From an uncultured Akkermansia sp. (GTDB lineage: Bacteria; Verrucomicrobiota; Verrucomicrobiia; Verrucomicrobiales; Akkermansiaceae), in NCBI GenBank assembly GCA_947631435.1, contig CANRLM010000020.1, positions 1 through 37,335 of the forward strand: a stretch of DNA of 37,335 nucleotides. The letters run 5' to 3'. The notes below the pieces were generated by a model. It did no database searches and had not been told where the DNA came from. It was given only the letters and a program-made list of their open reading frames with translations. Both the position numbers and the translations under genes were made by a program. Positions 23,901-31,715 of the stretch are shown here, piece by piece; position 1 is the stretch's first letter; each line of letters opens with the position of its first letter.

Positions 23901-24800
23901 ATGGAACTTCGCGTCCTTCGTTACTTTTTGTCCGTCGCCAGGGAAGGATCGGTGAGCCGTGCTGCGGCCGCATTGCACCTCACGCAACCTACTCTTTCAC
24001 GCCAGATCATAGACCTGGAGGAAGAACTCGGCACACAGCTTTTCCGACGCGGCAGCCGGGCGACTACACTCACAAAAAGCGGCGTGTATTTCCGCCAGCG
24101 GGCGGAGGAGATTGTGTCCCTCGCGGATGCGACACGTCGGGAATTTCGCGCAGATGACACCGATCCGGCGGGAGACATCTCCATCGGCGGCGGAGAAACT
24201 CCGGCTTTTTCCCTTCTTGCCGCGGCGGCAAAAAGGGTGCACGAAAAGCACCACGGCGTGCGCTTTCGCCTTTTCAGCGGAAACGGCAATGACGTTGCAG
24301 AACGGCTGGAGCGCGGATTGCTGGATTTCGCCCTCTTCATTGCTCCCATGGATGTGAGCCGTTACGACATATTGTCTTTGCCAGCAAAAGACACGTGGGG
24401 TGTATTGATGCGAACCGATGCCGCGCTGGCGAAAAAATCGCGCATCACCCCCGCTATGCTGCGTGGCAAGCCCTTGATCATTTCTTCCCAGTCGCAGGTT
24501 GAGAATCTGCTCTCCGAATGGATGGGAAGCGACATTTCCGAACAGAACATTGTGGCGCGCGGCAACTTGCTCTACAACCTCTCGCACCTCGTGCAGCAAG
24601 GCATGGGCTATGCCATCACACTGAGCGGCATTGTCAGCATTGCTGAGGGGAGCCCTTTCGTATTTCGTCCTCTCTCTCCGCTGCTAACAGCTTCGCTGCA
24701 CCTCGCATGGCTCAAATCTCGTCCTCTCTCACGAGCTGCCAAAGTATGGCTGAATGAGCTGATCTGCCTGATTGAGTACGCCCGTTCTGCGCCTCAGTAG
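23901..24800 (+). CDS. LysR family transcriptional regulator
   Basis: A 299-residue LysR-type regulator. The N-terminal winged helix-turn-helix (1-60) is standard: MELRVLRYFLSVAREGSVSRAAAALHLTQPTLSRQIIDLEEELGTQLF in segments, with the recognition helix at TQPTLSRQI. The effector domain (about 90-295) is a periplasmic-binding-protein fold starting at GDISIGGGE. It is divergent from the secreted hydrolase with 106 bp between the start codons, the usual arrangement for a LysR protein and its target. A palindrome lies within its own core promoter. The effector cannot be guessed. The start is fixed by both the HTH and the promoter. Confidence 0.93.
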   Translation: MELRVLRYFLSVAREGSVSRAAAALHLTQPTLSRQIIDLEEELGTQLFRRGSRATTLTKSGVYFRQRAEEIVSLADATRREFRADDTDPAGDISIGGGETPAFSLLAAAAKRVHEKHHGVRFRLFSGNGNDVAERLERGLLDFALFIAPMDVSRYDILSLPAKDTWGVLMRTDAALAKKSRITPAMLRGKPLIISSQSQVENLLSEWMGSDISEQNIVARGNLLYNLSHLVQQGMGYAITLSGIVSIAEGSPFVFRPLSPLLTASLHLAWLKSRPLSRAAKVWLNELICLIEYARSAPQ

Positions 24801-24830
24801 AAAAACAGCATGAGGTGTATCAATCACCTC
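24801..24830 (-). terminator. Terminator of the glycosidase-AEC operon
   Basis: Arms GAGGTG (24812-24817) and CACCTC (24825-24830) with a 7-nt loop; on the minus strand it is followed by GTTTTTC (T5 at 24805-24801). It sits 14 nt past the AEC stop. Confidence 0.6.
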
Positions 24831-24843
24831 TCGCCCTGGATTC

Positions 24844-25821
24844 TCAAAAGCTGAAGATGTTGACAACAAAGGCGTTACCTATAGCGAGCCAAACAGGGAG
24901 GGTAAGGAAGGAACAAAGCGTCGTGGAGAGAAGAACCTGCGTGCCAACCTCCGGGCGCCCGCCAAAACGCTTGGCAAGCATCACGGGAATTACTCCGCTT
25001 GGGATCGCGCTCTGAATCACCATAATGCGCTTGATGAGGGGATCTACCGGCAGCAGCCACGCCAGCAATAAGATAAGCGACGGTGTAATGAGCAAGCGCG
25101 CAGCCACACCGCTGAGCAACATGCGTGGCTGCCAGACAAAAGATGCAAGCATGTCCCGCATAAAGCATCCGAAGAGAATGAGACTCACCGGCGTGGCAAT
25201 GGCGCCGATCATTTCAGCCGCCTTCATCACCGGCGGCTGCGCGACATAACTTCCCCAACCCGTCCACGCCAGAAGAACTGACACGACGACGGCCAGCAGG
25301 GGACCGCGCAGGAAAACGCCCATATCCAACGCACGGATATTTCCCTGCATAAGAATCACCCCGAGACTCCACACGAACACCTCACAACCGACATTGTGGA
25401 TAAAGAGAACGCCCAAGGTCGGATCCCCGCTTGCGCTGAAAAGCATCTGCACAATAGGGATCACAAAGTAGGCATAATTCTGCATACCTGCCGTAAGAGT
25501 AAACGTGCGCAGCCCGGATCCGATACGCAAGCGAAGCGCCCGCGCCACGAGCCAGGCCGCCGCCACCCCGATCGCCATCTCTGCAAAACCGCATGCCGCC
25601 GCTTGCAACGAGAACCCAATGCCGGCAATCCGAGGATCCGCCTCGAGCGCCATGTAGCGCATAATGCTGTAGAATATGAGGCAAGGATACGCCACATCCA
25701 TCGCGAGTTGAAGCAGGGGTCTGTCATCCTCCGGACGCAGCGCACCCTTCGCACGCAGCCAGAACCCGATAGCAAAGAAAACGTAAACGGGCAGCGTGGA
25801 TACCAGCGCCTGAAGCATCAT
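24844..25821 (-). CDS. AEC family (auxin efflux carrier-like) transporter
   Basis: A 325-residue inner-membrane permease with about ten helices in two similar halves. Landmarks of the AEC/BASS-like fold are MQNYAYFVIPIVQMLF with the helix-breaking Asn-Tyr, and the C-terminal IMVIQSAIPSGVIPVMLAKRFGG, where the PSG break crosses the membrane middle. Bacterial AEC proteins move organic acids such as malate or malonate; the substrate here is not predictable. The ATG at 25821 lies 1 nt after the glycosidase stop, so translation is coupled (a GTG at 25830 is an alternative overlapping start). The pairing with a secreted glycosidase is unusual. Confidence 0.85.
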   Translation of the reverse strand: MMLQALVSTLPVYVFFAIGFWLRAKGALRPEDDRPLLQLAMDVAYPCLIFYSIMRYMALEADPRIAGIGFSLQAAACGFAEMAIGVAAAWLVARALRLRIGSGLRTFTLTAGMQNYAYFVIPIVQMLFSASGDPTLGVLFIHNVGCEVFVWSLGVILMQGNIRALDMGVFLRGPLLAVVVSVLLAWTGWGSYVAQPPVMKAAEMIGAIATPVSLILFGCFMRDMLASFVWQPRMLLSGVAARLLITPSLILLLAWLLPVDPLIKRIMVIQSAIPSGVIPVMLAKRFGGRPEVGTQVLLSTTLCSFLTLPVWLAIGNAFVVNIFSF

Positions 25822-25822
25822 A

Positions 25823-28498
25823 TCAACCACCGCTCTTCCTCCTCTTGCTCTTCTTTTTACTGCCGGCAGCGCTGCCCATTCCTTTGCAAATGCCTTCCAT
25901 CACAATCACCTCCAGAGGCTCCAGCGTAATCTCCAGGGGGGCGTCTATGTTTACCTCCCTGTCCATCAAAGCAGACAATGTGCGTTGGTCGGAAAACGAA
26001 CTCGACAACTTTACCGTACCCTTCTTCTTCTCCGGGATTTCAAAAATTTCACGAAGAGATGCGCGCAGGGTTTTTGCCGTATCATCCGAGTTGCGCAAGG
26101 TGAGCGTACATTTCCTCGGGTTCCATGCGGCCCAACCATACACATCTCCCTCGCTCCCATCCCAGGGGTTACCTCCCACCCAATGCACATCCTCAAGCAC
26201 ATCAGCATTGCGCCGAATCCAACCTATACAACTCGCCAGTTCATCCCAAAGCTTGCCACCTTCCTGATTCAACAAATCCGCATCGGCATACACCTCCTGC
26301 AACCCCGAACCACAACCGAATGCAGCGCGCATTTCCTTCACGCAATTTGCGGGTTCCTTGCTCATAACATTCGGAGGTCCGTTTCGGGTAATGATAGTGC
26401 CGTGCGTCATGAGGCAGTTGATCGGGAAAAGCGGGGCTCCCTGCACAAACACCTCGTACACGAGCCGATCGCGGTAGGTAATCCAACGATCGCGGGCATC
26501 CCCTGCATCGCCCGCCTGCCCAAAATCATTTTCCTGCCTCCACACGGAATCCACATAATGGAACCAAAATGGGCTTGCCCATGTTCCCACCGTCGCGTTG
26601 ATGAAAATATCCGGCCTTCTTTTACGCAACTCGTCGACAACAGATATAATCCCCTCGGCATCCTCAAGGTCGGCCGGCCCTTTGGCGTGGAATTTTGTGG
26701 AGATGCCGTCAAATTTGAAATAACGCATGTCGTAACTCTTGATCATCTCACTACAACGTTCCACAAACGCTTCAAAATACTCACGGTTAGAGAGTTTAAA
26801 ATTCCGAATTTGATTATGCGGATGTTTCTTATTCCAATTGGCTAGGCGCATCTCCTTAGAGTGTCCGTAACCACCCACCGGTCCCAACCATGTGCCGATA
26901 CCCGCCTTCATCTTCGCTGCCGAACGGTTAATCGAGGAAAAACCGCGTGGGAATCCGGCATGGAACTCCCACAAACTGTCGAATTCATCCCACCCATCAT
27001 CGATGACAAAGGCATCAATATATGTCTTCCTCTTGTCGAATAATTCTTTTTTCCATTGAGTCAGGATGTCACGCCAAATCAAATCCGTTGTCCGTTTCAG
27101 AGGATCATTGTTGTCATGACGCGTAATCCCCACTTCATACCAATCATTGTAATGGACTAACACCCGGTAAGGCACAGCCCGTTCCCTCTCGCTGTAACAC
27201 AAGAATGATCTCCGCTCCTGTCCCTTCTCCAGCAAACCGATGACACTGGAAACATACCAGCTTTTCCCTCGCTCCAACTTGGCCTTTCTCTCCCATTCTC
27301 CGCGCACCATAGCACCCGAACCATCACTACCCGTCGCATTGGAATCTCTCTTTTTCTGTGGCAGAGAAAATGTTACCTCACCTTGGGAGGTGATCGTCTC
27401 CGTTTTTGATTCCACCCAGTACTGCAGCCTGTATTCCCCGGCTGCGGGCACTTGCACACTGTAGATAGCGTCGACACTTTTCTCTCCGGCGCTCCCTCTG
27501 TGTGCATCGCAGGCAATTCGCTTGCCTGAAGCATCGTTCAGGCTCACTCCGACGATGTTCAACTTGTGACTACCGGATGTCCATGTAAATTGCACCTTGC
27601 AATCTCCTCCTTTGTCAAAATGAACAACACCTCCGCCCACCTTCACGTACTTCACCACCGGTCCATCCATCTCGCGACACAGCTCCGGCTCCAACTCTCT
27701 CACCTCCGGAGGCACATCCTGCTCAAAGGTATCCTGAAATCCCTCCGCCGTCCATTGCGTCGGAGAGCTTTCTCCTCCTGATGTTCCGCGAAGATCCACT
27801 CCGGCACTCATTTTGGACATGGGGGTCTCAAGTCCGGTAAAGAGACGATCGCTCACCACCAAATTGCCGTGCGTTGTGTTGCCGGACACGCTCGGCTCCC
27901 CCGCCTCCGGTGAAAAAACGTAGTTCAACGGCACGAATGAAGTAAACTCTGTGTCATCCAAAGCTGTAATCACAAACTCTTGACGCAGATAGTGAGAACC
28001 ATTCCGTAACACGGCTCGCCAATCTACCTCATAACGACCATCCCCGGAGCGCAACACGGCATGTAGAGCCTTACCGGGAACCCGTTCGGACGCGCGAACT
28101 GCCTTTGCCTGCGCGGGTAAATCTTCGATATTCCATGTCCGAAGCGCCATATCTGCACTGCTGACACAGTCCCCCCGTGCAGTCCGCATTTGAAGTATCT
28201 CAGTTCCTCCTTCAACGAGGGGCTTTCCGGTTTTCGCGTCTGTCAATCCTCCGAAGATAATTCCTCCCTCCTTTCCCTTTTCAAAAGACGCTCTGAAGAG
28301 CTTGTTAGAAAATTCCACCTTACTTTCATCACATTGTTCCACTCGACTCACTCCTGCCGATTCAAGTGCACACAACTGACCCCATGTACTCACAAGCAAA
28401 CTCGAAATAAAAATGCCCCACCACCTACTATACTTCCACAGGCTACAACTCGGGTTGCCTATTGCTTCTCCTCTGTTTGAACCCAATCTCCACTTCAT
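25823..28498 (-). CDS. Secreted glycoside hydrolase, clan GH-D-like (alpha-galactosidase type)
   Basis: A large exported enzyme, about 891 residues. A long basic leader with a hydrophobic helix (WWGIFISSLLVSTWG) ends in a likely cut after LCA near residue 43. Residues from about 45 to 470 form a beta-rich N-terminal region, with what looks like an inserted carbohydrate-binding-like beta domain (GEYRLQYWVES). The catalytic barrel follows, with AFVIDDGWDEF near 498, the probable nucleophile in RYFKFDGIS near 595, and VWRQENDFG near 654 as the likely acid/base stretch, an arrangement seen in GH27/GH36 enzymes. A C-terminal beta domain ends PLEVIVMEG. The last 20 residues are Lys/Arg-rich. The family within clan D and the linkage cut are not certain. 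Earlier starts at 28531 or 28537 are possible. The AEC gene is coupled. Confidence 0.72.
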   Translation of the reverse strand: MKWRLGSNRGEAIGNPSCSLWKYSRWWGIFISSLLVSTWGQLCALESAGVSRVEQCDESKVEFSNKLFRASFEKGKEGGIIFGGLTDAKTGKPLVEGGTEILQMRTARGDCVSSADMALRTWNIEDLPAQAKAVRASERVPGKALHAVLRSGDGRYEVDWRAVLRNGSHYLRQEFVITALDDTEFTSFVPLNYVFSPEAGEPSVSGNTTHGNLVVSDRLFTGLETPMSKMSAGVDLRGTSGGESSPTQWTAEGFQDTFEQDVPPEVRELEPELCREMDGPVVKYVKVGGGVVHFDKGGDCKVQFTWTSGSHKLNIVGVSLNDASGKRIACDAHRGSAGEKSVDAIYSVQVPAAGEYRLQYWVESKTETITSQGEVTFSLPQKKRDSNATGSDGSGAMVRGEWERKAKLERGKSWYVSSVIGLLEKGQERRSFLCYSERERAVPYRVLVHYNDWYEVGITRHDNNDPLKRTTDLIWRDILTQWKKELFDKRKTYIDAFVIDDGWDEFDSLWEFHAGFPRGFSSINRSAAKMKAGIGTWLGPVGGYGHSKEMRLANWNKKHPHNQIRNFKLSNREYFEAFVERCSEMIKSYDMRYFKFDGISTKFHAKGPADLEDAEGIISVVDELRKRRPDIFINATVGTWASPFWFHYVDSVWRQENDFGQAGDAGDARDRWITYRDRLVYEVFVQGAPLFPINCLMTHGTIITRNGPPNVMSKEPANCVKEMRAAFGCGSGLQEVYADADLLNQEGGKLWDELASCIGWIRRNADVLEDVHWVGGNPWDGSEGDVYGWAAWNPRKCTLTLRNSDDTAKTLRASLREIFEIPEKKKGTVKLSSSFSDQRTLSALMDREVNIDAPLEITLEPLEVIVMEGICKGMGSAAGSKKKSKRRKSGG

Positions 28499-28656
28499 AT
28501 TCGACTGCCTATCTCGTACTCCGATATCCATTATCAATCAATGCACCACGCCGAAGTTACCAATGCGTCGTAACTCTCCCTTCCGCCGAAGGCGTAGTGG
28601 ATGCGTGAGAAACTCCTTCTCGTAAAGTGTAGCGTGAATCCCACGTTCCGCCGCCG

Positions 28657-28671
28657 CCCCCCCCCTTTTTT
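28657..28671. repeat. C9T6 homopolymer tract in a non-coding region
   Basis: Nine C followed by six T in the 375 bp between the glycosidase start and the tRNA. A 79-codon minus-strand frame (28557-28796) runs through it but looks unlike a conserved protein. Apart from a small hairpin CCTTC/GAAGG (28579-28592) I see no other signal in 28538-28871. Confidence 0.6.
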
Positions 28672-28871
28672 GACCCACTCCGCCACTCTCCGGCAACTTC
28701 ATACTGCGCTGTTTTCCCATCAGTTCCATGGAGAGAAGCTAAGGAGGAAGAAAATCTGGCATCCGTATCCCAAAAGGCTGGGGGAGTGTCATTCATAAGC
28801 CATGGAGTAGAGTCGTAAAGTTTTCAGAAATCACTGATAATCGCTTACAACTGCGTCATAAAGCCTCATAG

Positions 28872-28910
28872 AAAAATCAAGTCCGACCGCCCTCATGCAG
28901 TCGGACTTGA
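28872..28910 (-). terminator. tRNA-Leu terminator
   Basis: Perfect 11-bp arms TCAAGTCCGAC (28877-28887) and GTCGGACTTGA (28900-28910) with a 12-nt loop, followed on the minus strand by TTTTT (28876-28872). It begins 2 nt after the tRNA 3' end. Confidence 0.92.
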
Positions 28911-28912
28911 GC

Positions 28913-28994
28913 TACTCGATGGGGGACTCGAACCCCCACGGATTTCTCCATTAGATCCTTAGTCTAACGCGTCTACCAATTCCGCCAACCGAGC
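28913..28994 (-). tRNA. tRNA-Leu, anticodon AAG
   Basis: An 82-nt class II tRNA read by hand. The acceptor arms are GCTCGGT and ATCGAGT (one G-U pair) with discriminator A73; the D-arm is GCG-GAATTGGTAGA-CGC; the anticodon arm is TTAGA-CTAAGGA-TCTAA, giving anticodon AAG; a long variable arm GGA-GAAA-TCC marks it as Leu-type; the T-arm is GGGGG-TTCGAGT-CCCCC. CCA is not encoded. AAG pairs with CUU and, if A34 is deaminated to inosine, also CUC and CUA. This is an uncommon bacterial leucine anticodon, since GAG is the usual reader of CUU/CUC. Confidence 0.95.
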
Positions 28995-29025
28995 AAACGT
29001 CCAGCGTCTCCACTGTGTGCGGGCG

Positions 29026-29054
29026 AGTATACACGACGAACGTAACTAACGCAA
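29026..29054 (-). promoter_or_regulatory. tRNA-Leu promoter
   Basis: Minus strand: TTGCGT (29054-29049), a 17-bp spacer and TATACT (29031-29026). Transcription would start about 25 nt before the mature tRNA. Confidence 0.75.
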
Positions 29055-29231
29055 GCCTTTTTCATAGGAAGAGAGAGGATTTTTCACTCTCGCATTGCCT
29101 CATGACACCCGGAGTCTTAAAACAAACACTCACTCAGAGAAACGGCCTTTTTGAAGAGGTTTCGCCACTATTCGTGAGGAATCGACCCTTCAGGAAAAAC
29201 TTTTCTCCGTCTCGTATACCTGTTCTGTGAA

Positions 29232-29246
29232 TTTATTTTTGAGTCA
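29232..29246 (+). repeat. Variant copy of the TTTATTTTTGAGGCA motif
   Basis: TTTATTTTTGAGTCA differs at one position from the motif at 51-65, 117-131 and 36839-36853, in the same orientation and 63 nt before the start of a plus-strand gene. The wider gap from 29055 to 29231 shows nothing else recognisable. Confidence 0.5.
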
Positions 29247-29273
29247 TTGCACGGGATTGTGCTGTATTTGGGC

Positions 29274-29303
29274 TTGCGGGAATGGCGGTTGCGGTGATAG
29301 AAT
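29274..29303 (+). promoter_or_regulatory. Promoter of the RelE-like gene (leaderless type)
   Basis: TTGCGG (29274-29279), an 18-bp spacer and TAGAAT (29298-29303), then 6 nt to the GTG start at 29310. Confidence 0.6.
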
Positions 29304-29309
29304 ACGGTC

Positions 29310-29681
29310 GTGCACCAGATCATCTTCAACGAAATTAGCGCCAGGGAGATCTCAGCGATACCAACGCTGCAGCAGCTTGAGCTCGTCAATAGTTTCCGTG
29401 TGGAAGACGATATGCTCCATGAGGGAAGCGATTCAAATGCACCGTTTGGGATTGTGGAGAGGCAGGGACGCAAAATTTACCGCTTCCGCTCCGGGGATTA
29501 TCGGATTTACTTTACAATGGAGAACGGTGCTGTAATTGTTCAACGAGTGTTACATACAAATTCGCTCAAGGATTTCTTGTTCCGTTCCGGGATGGGCAAT
29601 GGCACAGAGGATCAGCGCCTCGGAGCGTCACGATCGTTTTGGCGACTTATTGACGAGGGGGAGCAGGCACCGCGGAAGTGA
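29310..29681 (+). CDS. RelE/ParE-superfamily-like small protein
   Basis: A 123-residue protein starting with GTG. The central region GRKIYRFRSGDYRIYFTMENGAVIVQRVLHTNSLKDFLFRSGM, given here only as a landmark in pieces (RFRSGDYRIYF, then VIVQRVLHTNSLKDF), follows the RelE/ParE toxin core: Arg-rich strand, a Y-R-x-x-F strand, and a final strand with a basic residue plus His. The N-terminal helix pair and the Gly-rich tail (about 100-123) are extra. No antitoxin gene is adjacent on either side, so it may be a domesticated member and not a working toxin. It is followed after 10 nt by an ABC-2 permease gene on the same transcript, an odd pairing. Confidence 0.6.
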   Translation: MHQIIFNEISAREISAIPTLQQLELVNSFRVEDDMLHEGSDSNAPFGIVERQGRKIYRFRSGDYRIYFTMENGAVIVQRVLHTNSLKDFLFRSGMGNGTEDQRLGASRSFWRLIDEGEQAPRK

Positions 29682-29691
29682 GTAAACGGTC

Positions 29692-30618
29692 ATGCTCGCG
29701 TTCGTATCGTATGCCGTGAAAATGCCCGGGCGAGTGGGTGCCGTGGCCGGGGTGACGTTCACACAGCTGGTGAGAATGAGGACATTTGCGGTGCTGGCTG
29801 TTTTTGCGTTAGGTTTTTTGAGCCTGCAGTTTATCCCGTATCAACAGAACTTGGGCATCGAGTACCAGGGACTCGGAGAGCTGCAATTGATACGGGATGT
29901 AGCAATGGGATGTATGCGTCTCTTTAGTATGCTGTTTTGTGTGGCGGCGACTTCCCTTCTACTGCCACGAGACAGCGAGGATCGCATTCTGTACACGATA
30001 CTGAGCAAGCCTGTTCCGAGATTTGATTATTTGACGGGGAAGGCACTGGGGGTGCTCGGGGTGCTGGGAGTGATGCTGCTGGTTATGGACGGCCTGATGG
30101 TGGGTCTACTGCAGCTGCGGGGGGCAGAAATTACGCGCCAGCTGCAGGAAACATTGGCGATGCGGAATCTTAGCGAGCAGGAGATGTTGCCTTATCTGCA
30201 GCAAGTGGCGGAAACGAGTAGTGCTGCGGCATCACAGTGGAATTTACTGATATCCTTTTTTGCTTATGCCGTCTTGACGACGTTCACGCTGGTGATTTCC
30301 TGCTTTACGAGCGGAACGCTGGTGAGCATGGTGTTTGCTCTTGGAGGATATTTTATCGGCTCGTTCCGCGAACAGCTCTTCGAGTTGATCCGATCTGTCA
30401 GTGGCTGGGGAAGCACAACGAGTACGGGATTGCAGTGGTCAGAGCACATATTTTCTCTCATGTTACCGGATTTTAGTCTGTTCAGTCTTTCCGAAAACTC
30501 CGAAGCGATTTCAGGAATGAGCGCACAGTTAGTGGGCGAGTTGAGCCTCATAGCCGCGGGCTACATGCTGCTGCATTTACTGCTTGGAGCGTGGATTCTT
30601 TCGCACAAGGAATATTGA
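29692..30618 (+). CDS. ABC-2 type transporter permease
   Basis: A 308-residue inner-membrane protein with six membrane segments (about 28-48, 80-100, 115-140, 183-205, 207-225 and 275-300) in the ABC-2 / NosY-like layout. The loop with LPRDSEDRILYTILSKPVPRFDYLTGKALGV after the second helix is the typical signature of this group, including the coupling helix to an ATPase. No ATP-binding subunit is encoded beside it, so the ATPase must be elsewhere. Substrate unknown. It starts 10 nt after the RelE-like gene and has no promoter of its own that I can see. A C11 plus CA-repeat tract lies just after the stop. Confidence 0.8.
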   Translation: MLAFVSYAVKMPGRVGAVAGVTFTQLVRMRTFAVLAVFALGFLSLQFIPYQQNLGIEYQGLGELQLIRDVAMGCMRLFSMLFCVAATSLLLPRDSEDRILYTILSKPVPRFDYLTGKALGVLGVLGVMLLVMDGLMVGLLQLRGAEITRQLQETLAMRNLSEQEMLPYLQQVAETSSAAASQWNLLISFFAYAVLTTFTLVISCFTSGTLVSMVFALGGYFIGSFREQLFELIRSVSGWGSTTSTGLQWSEHIFSLMLPDFSLFSLSENSEAISGMSAQLVGELSLIAAGYMLLHLLLGAWILSHKEY

Positions 30619-30623
30619 TTGCA

Positions 30624-30642
30624 CCCCCCCCCCCACACACAC
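30624..30642. repeat. C11 tract followed by (AC)4
   Basis: Eleven C (30624-30634) then ACACACAC (30635-30642), 6 nt after the permease stop. It is a slippage-prone sequence in the 3' untranslated region; no coding frame is affected. Confidence 0.75.
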
Positions 30643-30807
30643 GGATGAGAGTATTCCTCGCCATGTAAAATGATGTCGCCTCCGTATCTCCACATGAGAA
30701 GCGCGCACAAATCTCCCGGGAAAAGCGTATCTTGTTCCCTGTAAGCTGCATTTTCTGCAAAGCAATCGCGTCTTCAAAAGTGATTGCACCGGCGACGCAA
30801 ACCATCC

Positions 30808-30837
30808 TTGCAAGAGAGAGGCGAATCGTGCTATGAT
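30808..30837 (+). promoter_or_regulatory. Promoter of the squalene/phytoene synthase gene (leaderless type)
   Basis: TTGCAA (30808-30813), an 18-bp spacer and TATGAT (30832-30837), then 7 nt to the ATG at 30845. An earlier ATG at 30833 is inside the -10 box. Confidence 0.65.
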
Positions 30838-30844
30838 GAGGCCC

Positions 30845-31699
30845 ATGCAGGACACACTAAATCTCCTGCGAGCGGTGTCTCGCTCCTTTTACCTTTCCAT
30901 CGCCTGGTTACCTCGACAAATGCGAGCTGCTATCGGCACAGCCTACTTGCTGGCAAGAGCAACGGATAGCGTAGCAGACGCGGCACATGTGTCGCCTGCA
31001 CGGAAACAGGAGGTACTCAAACGCATGCGCGAAGCGATAGCAGGCGCACCTTGGAAACCGCTATCCGCGGAATTTTGTGAGGCTGCAGACACCCAGGCAG
31101 AGGCTGAATTGCTCGCGCGTTTTGACGAGGCGTTGGAAGAATTGAAAAATCTGCCCTCTGACCAAGCTGAACTTGTGCGAGGCGTACTCTCAGTCATTAC
31201 CGATGGGCAGCTCTGGGATCTCTCTTTCTTCGAAGAGCATAACTGCGTGCTTTCCGACGAACAAACTCGGCTGTATCTCTACCGCGTAGCAGGATGTGTG
31301 GGACGCTTCTGGACGCGCCTGGGGTTCCTCACTATGGGAGAAAAATTCGCTCCTCTGGAGCAACGGGATTTGTTGGAGGAAGCAGGAGTTCGGTACGGCT
31401 GCGGGCTGCAGTTGGTGAATATCTTGCGCGACCATGAGGAAGATGCAGGAAGGGGGCGCATCTACCTTTGCAGCGACCGGGAAGCATGGATGAACCGCGC
31501 GGAGCGTTACCTACGGGACGGCCTGGACTACTCCGAACGACTGGGCAGCTTCCGCGTACGCTTCGCGAGTATGCTACCTGCCCTTTTGGGTCTGCGTACG
31601 ATGCGAGCTCTTCGCCATGCCAGACCGGGAAAGCGTGTAAAAATTTCGCGCTGCTCAGTATATGCTGCCATGTTGCAAGCGTTCGTCGCCAGCCTCTAA
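30845..31699 (+). CDS. Squalene/phytoene synthase family protein
   Basis: Head-to-head prenyl transferase of the type that joins two farnesyl or geranylgeranyl diphosphates. The 284 residues (numbered from the ATG at 30845) begin with SRSFYLSIAWLP and carry both Mg-diphosphate aspartate motifs: DSVAD (41-45) and DHEED (196-200), the latter within LQLVNILRDHEEDAGRGRIYL. The usual Pro after that YL is replaced by Cys-Ser. The Tyr/Arg stretch RLYLYRVAGCVG is also typical. Whether it makes squalene (HpnC/HpnD-like or SQS) or phytoene cannot be decided; no other isoprenoid genes are near. It has its own promoter and is convergent with def. Confidence 0.85.
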   Translation: MQDTLNLLRAVSRSFYLSIAWLPRQMRAAIGTAYLLARATDSVADAAHVSPARKQEVLKRMREAIAGAPWKPLSAEFCEAADTQAEAELLARFDEALEELKNLPSDQAELVRGVLSVITDGQLWDLSFFEEHNCVLSDEQTRLYLYRVAGCVGRFWTRLGFLTMGEKFAPLEQRDLLEEAGVRYGCGLQLVNILRDHEEDAGRGRIYLCSDREAWMNRAERYLRDGLDYSERLGSFRVRFASMLPALLGLRTMRALRHARPGKRVKISRCSVYAAMLQAFVASL

Positions 31700-31715
31700 C
31701 GACAAGCAAAAAACA

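Noticed and set aside
28557..28796. Minus-strand 79-codon frame through the C9T6 tract, as a possible phase-variable small gene
   Set aside because: Both frames after the tract read like translated non-coding DNA; no domain or start signal supports it.
29227..29309. Antitoxin gene upstream of the RelE-like gene
   Set aside because: No frame of useful length precedes the GTG; the space is taken by the promoter and the 15-nt motif.
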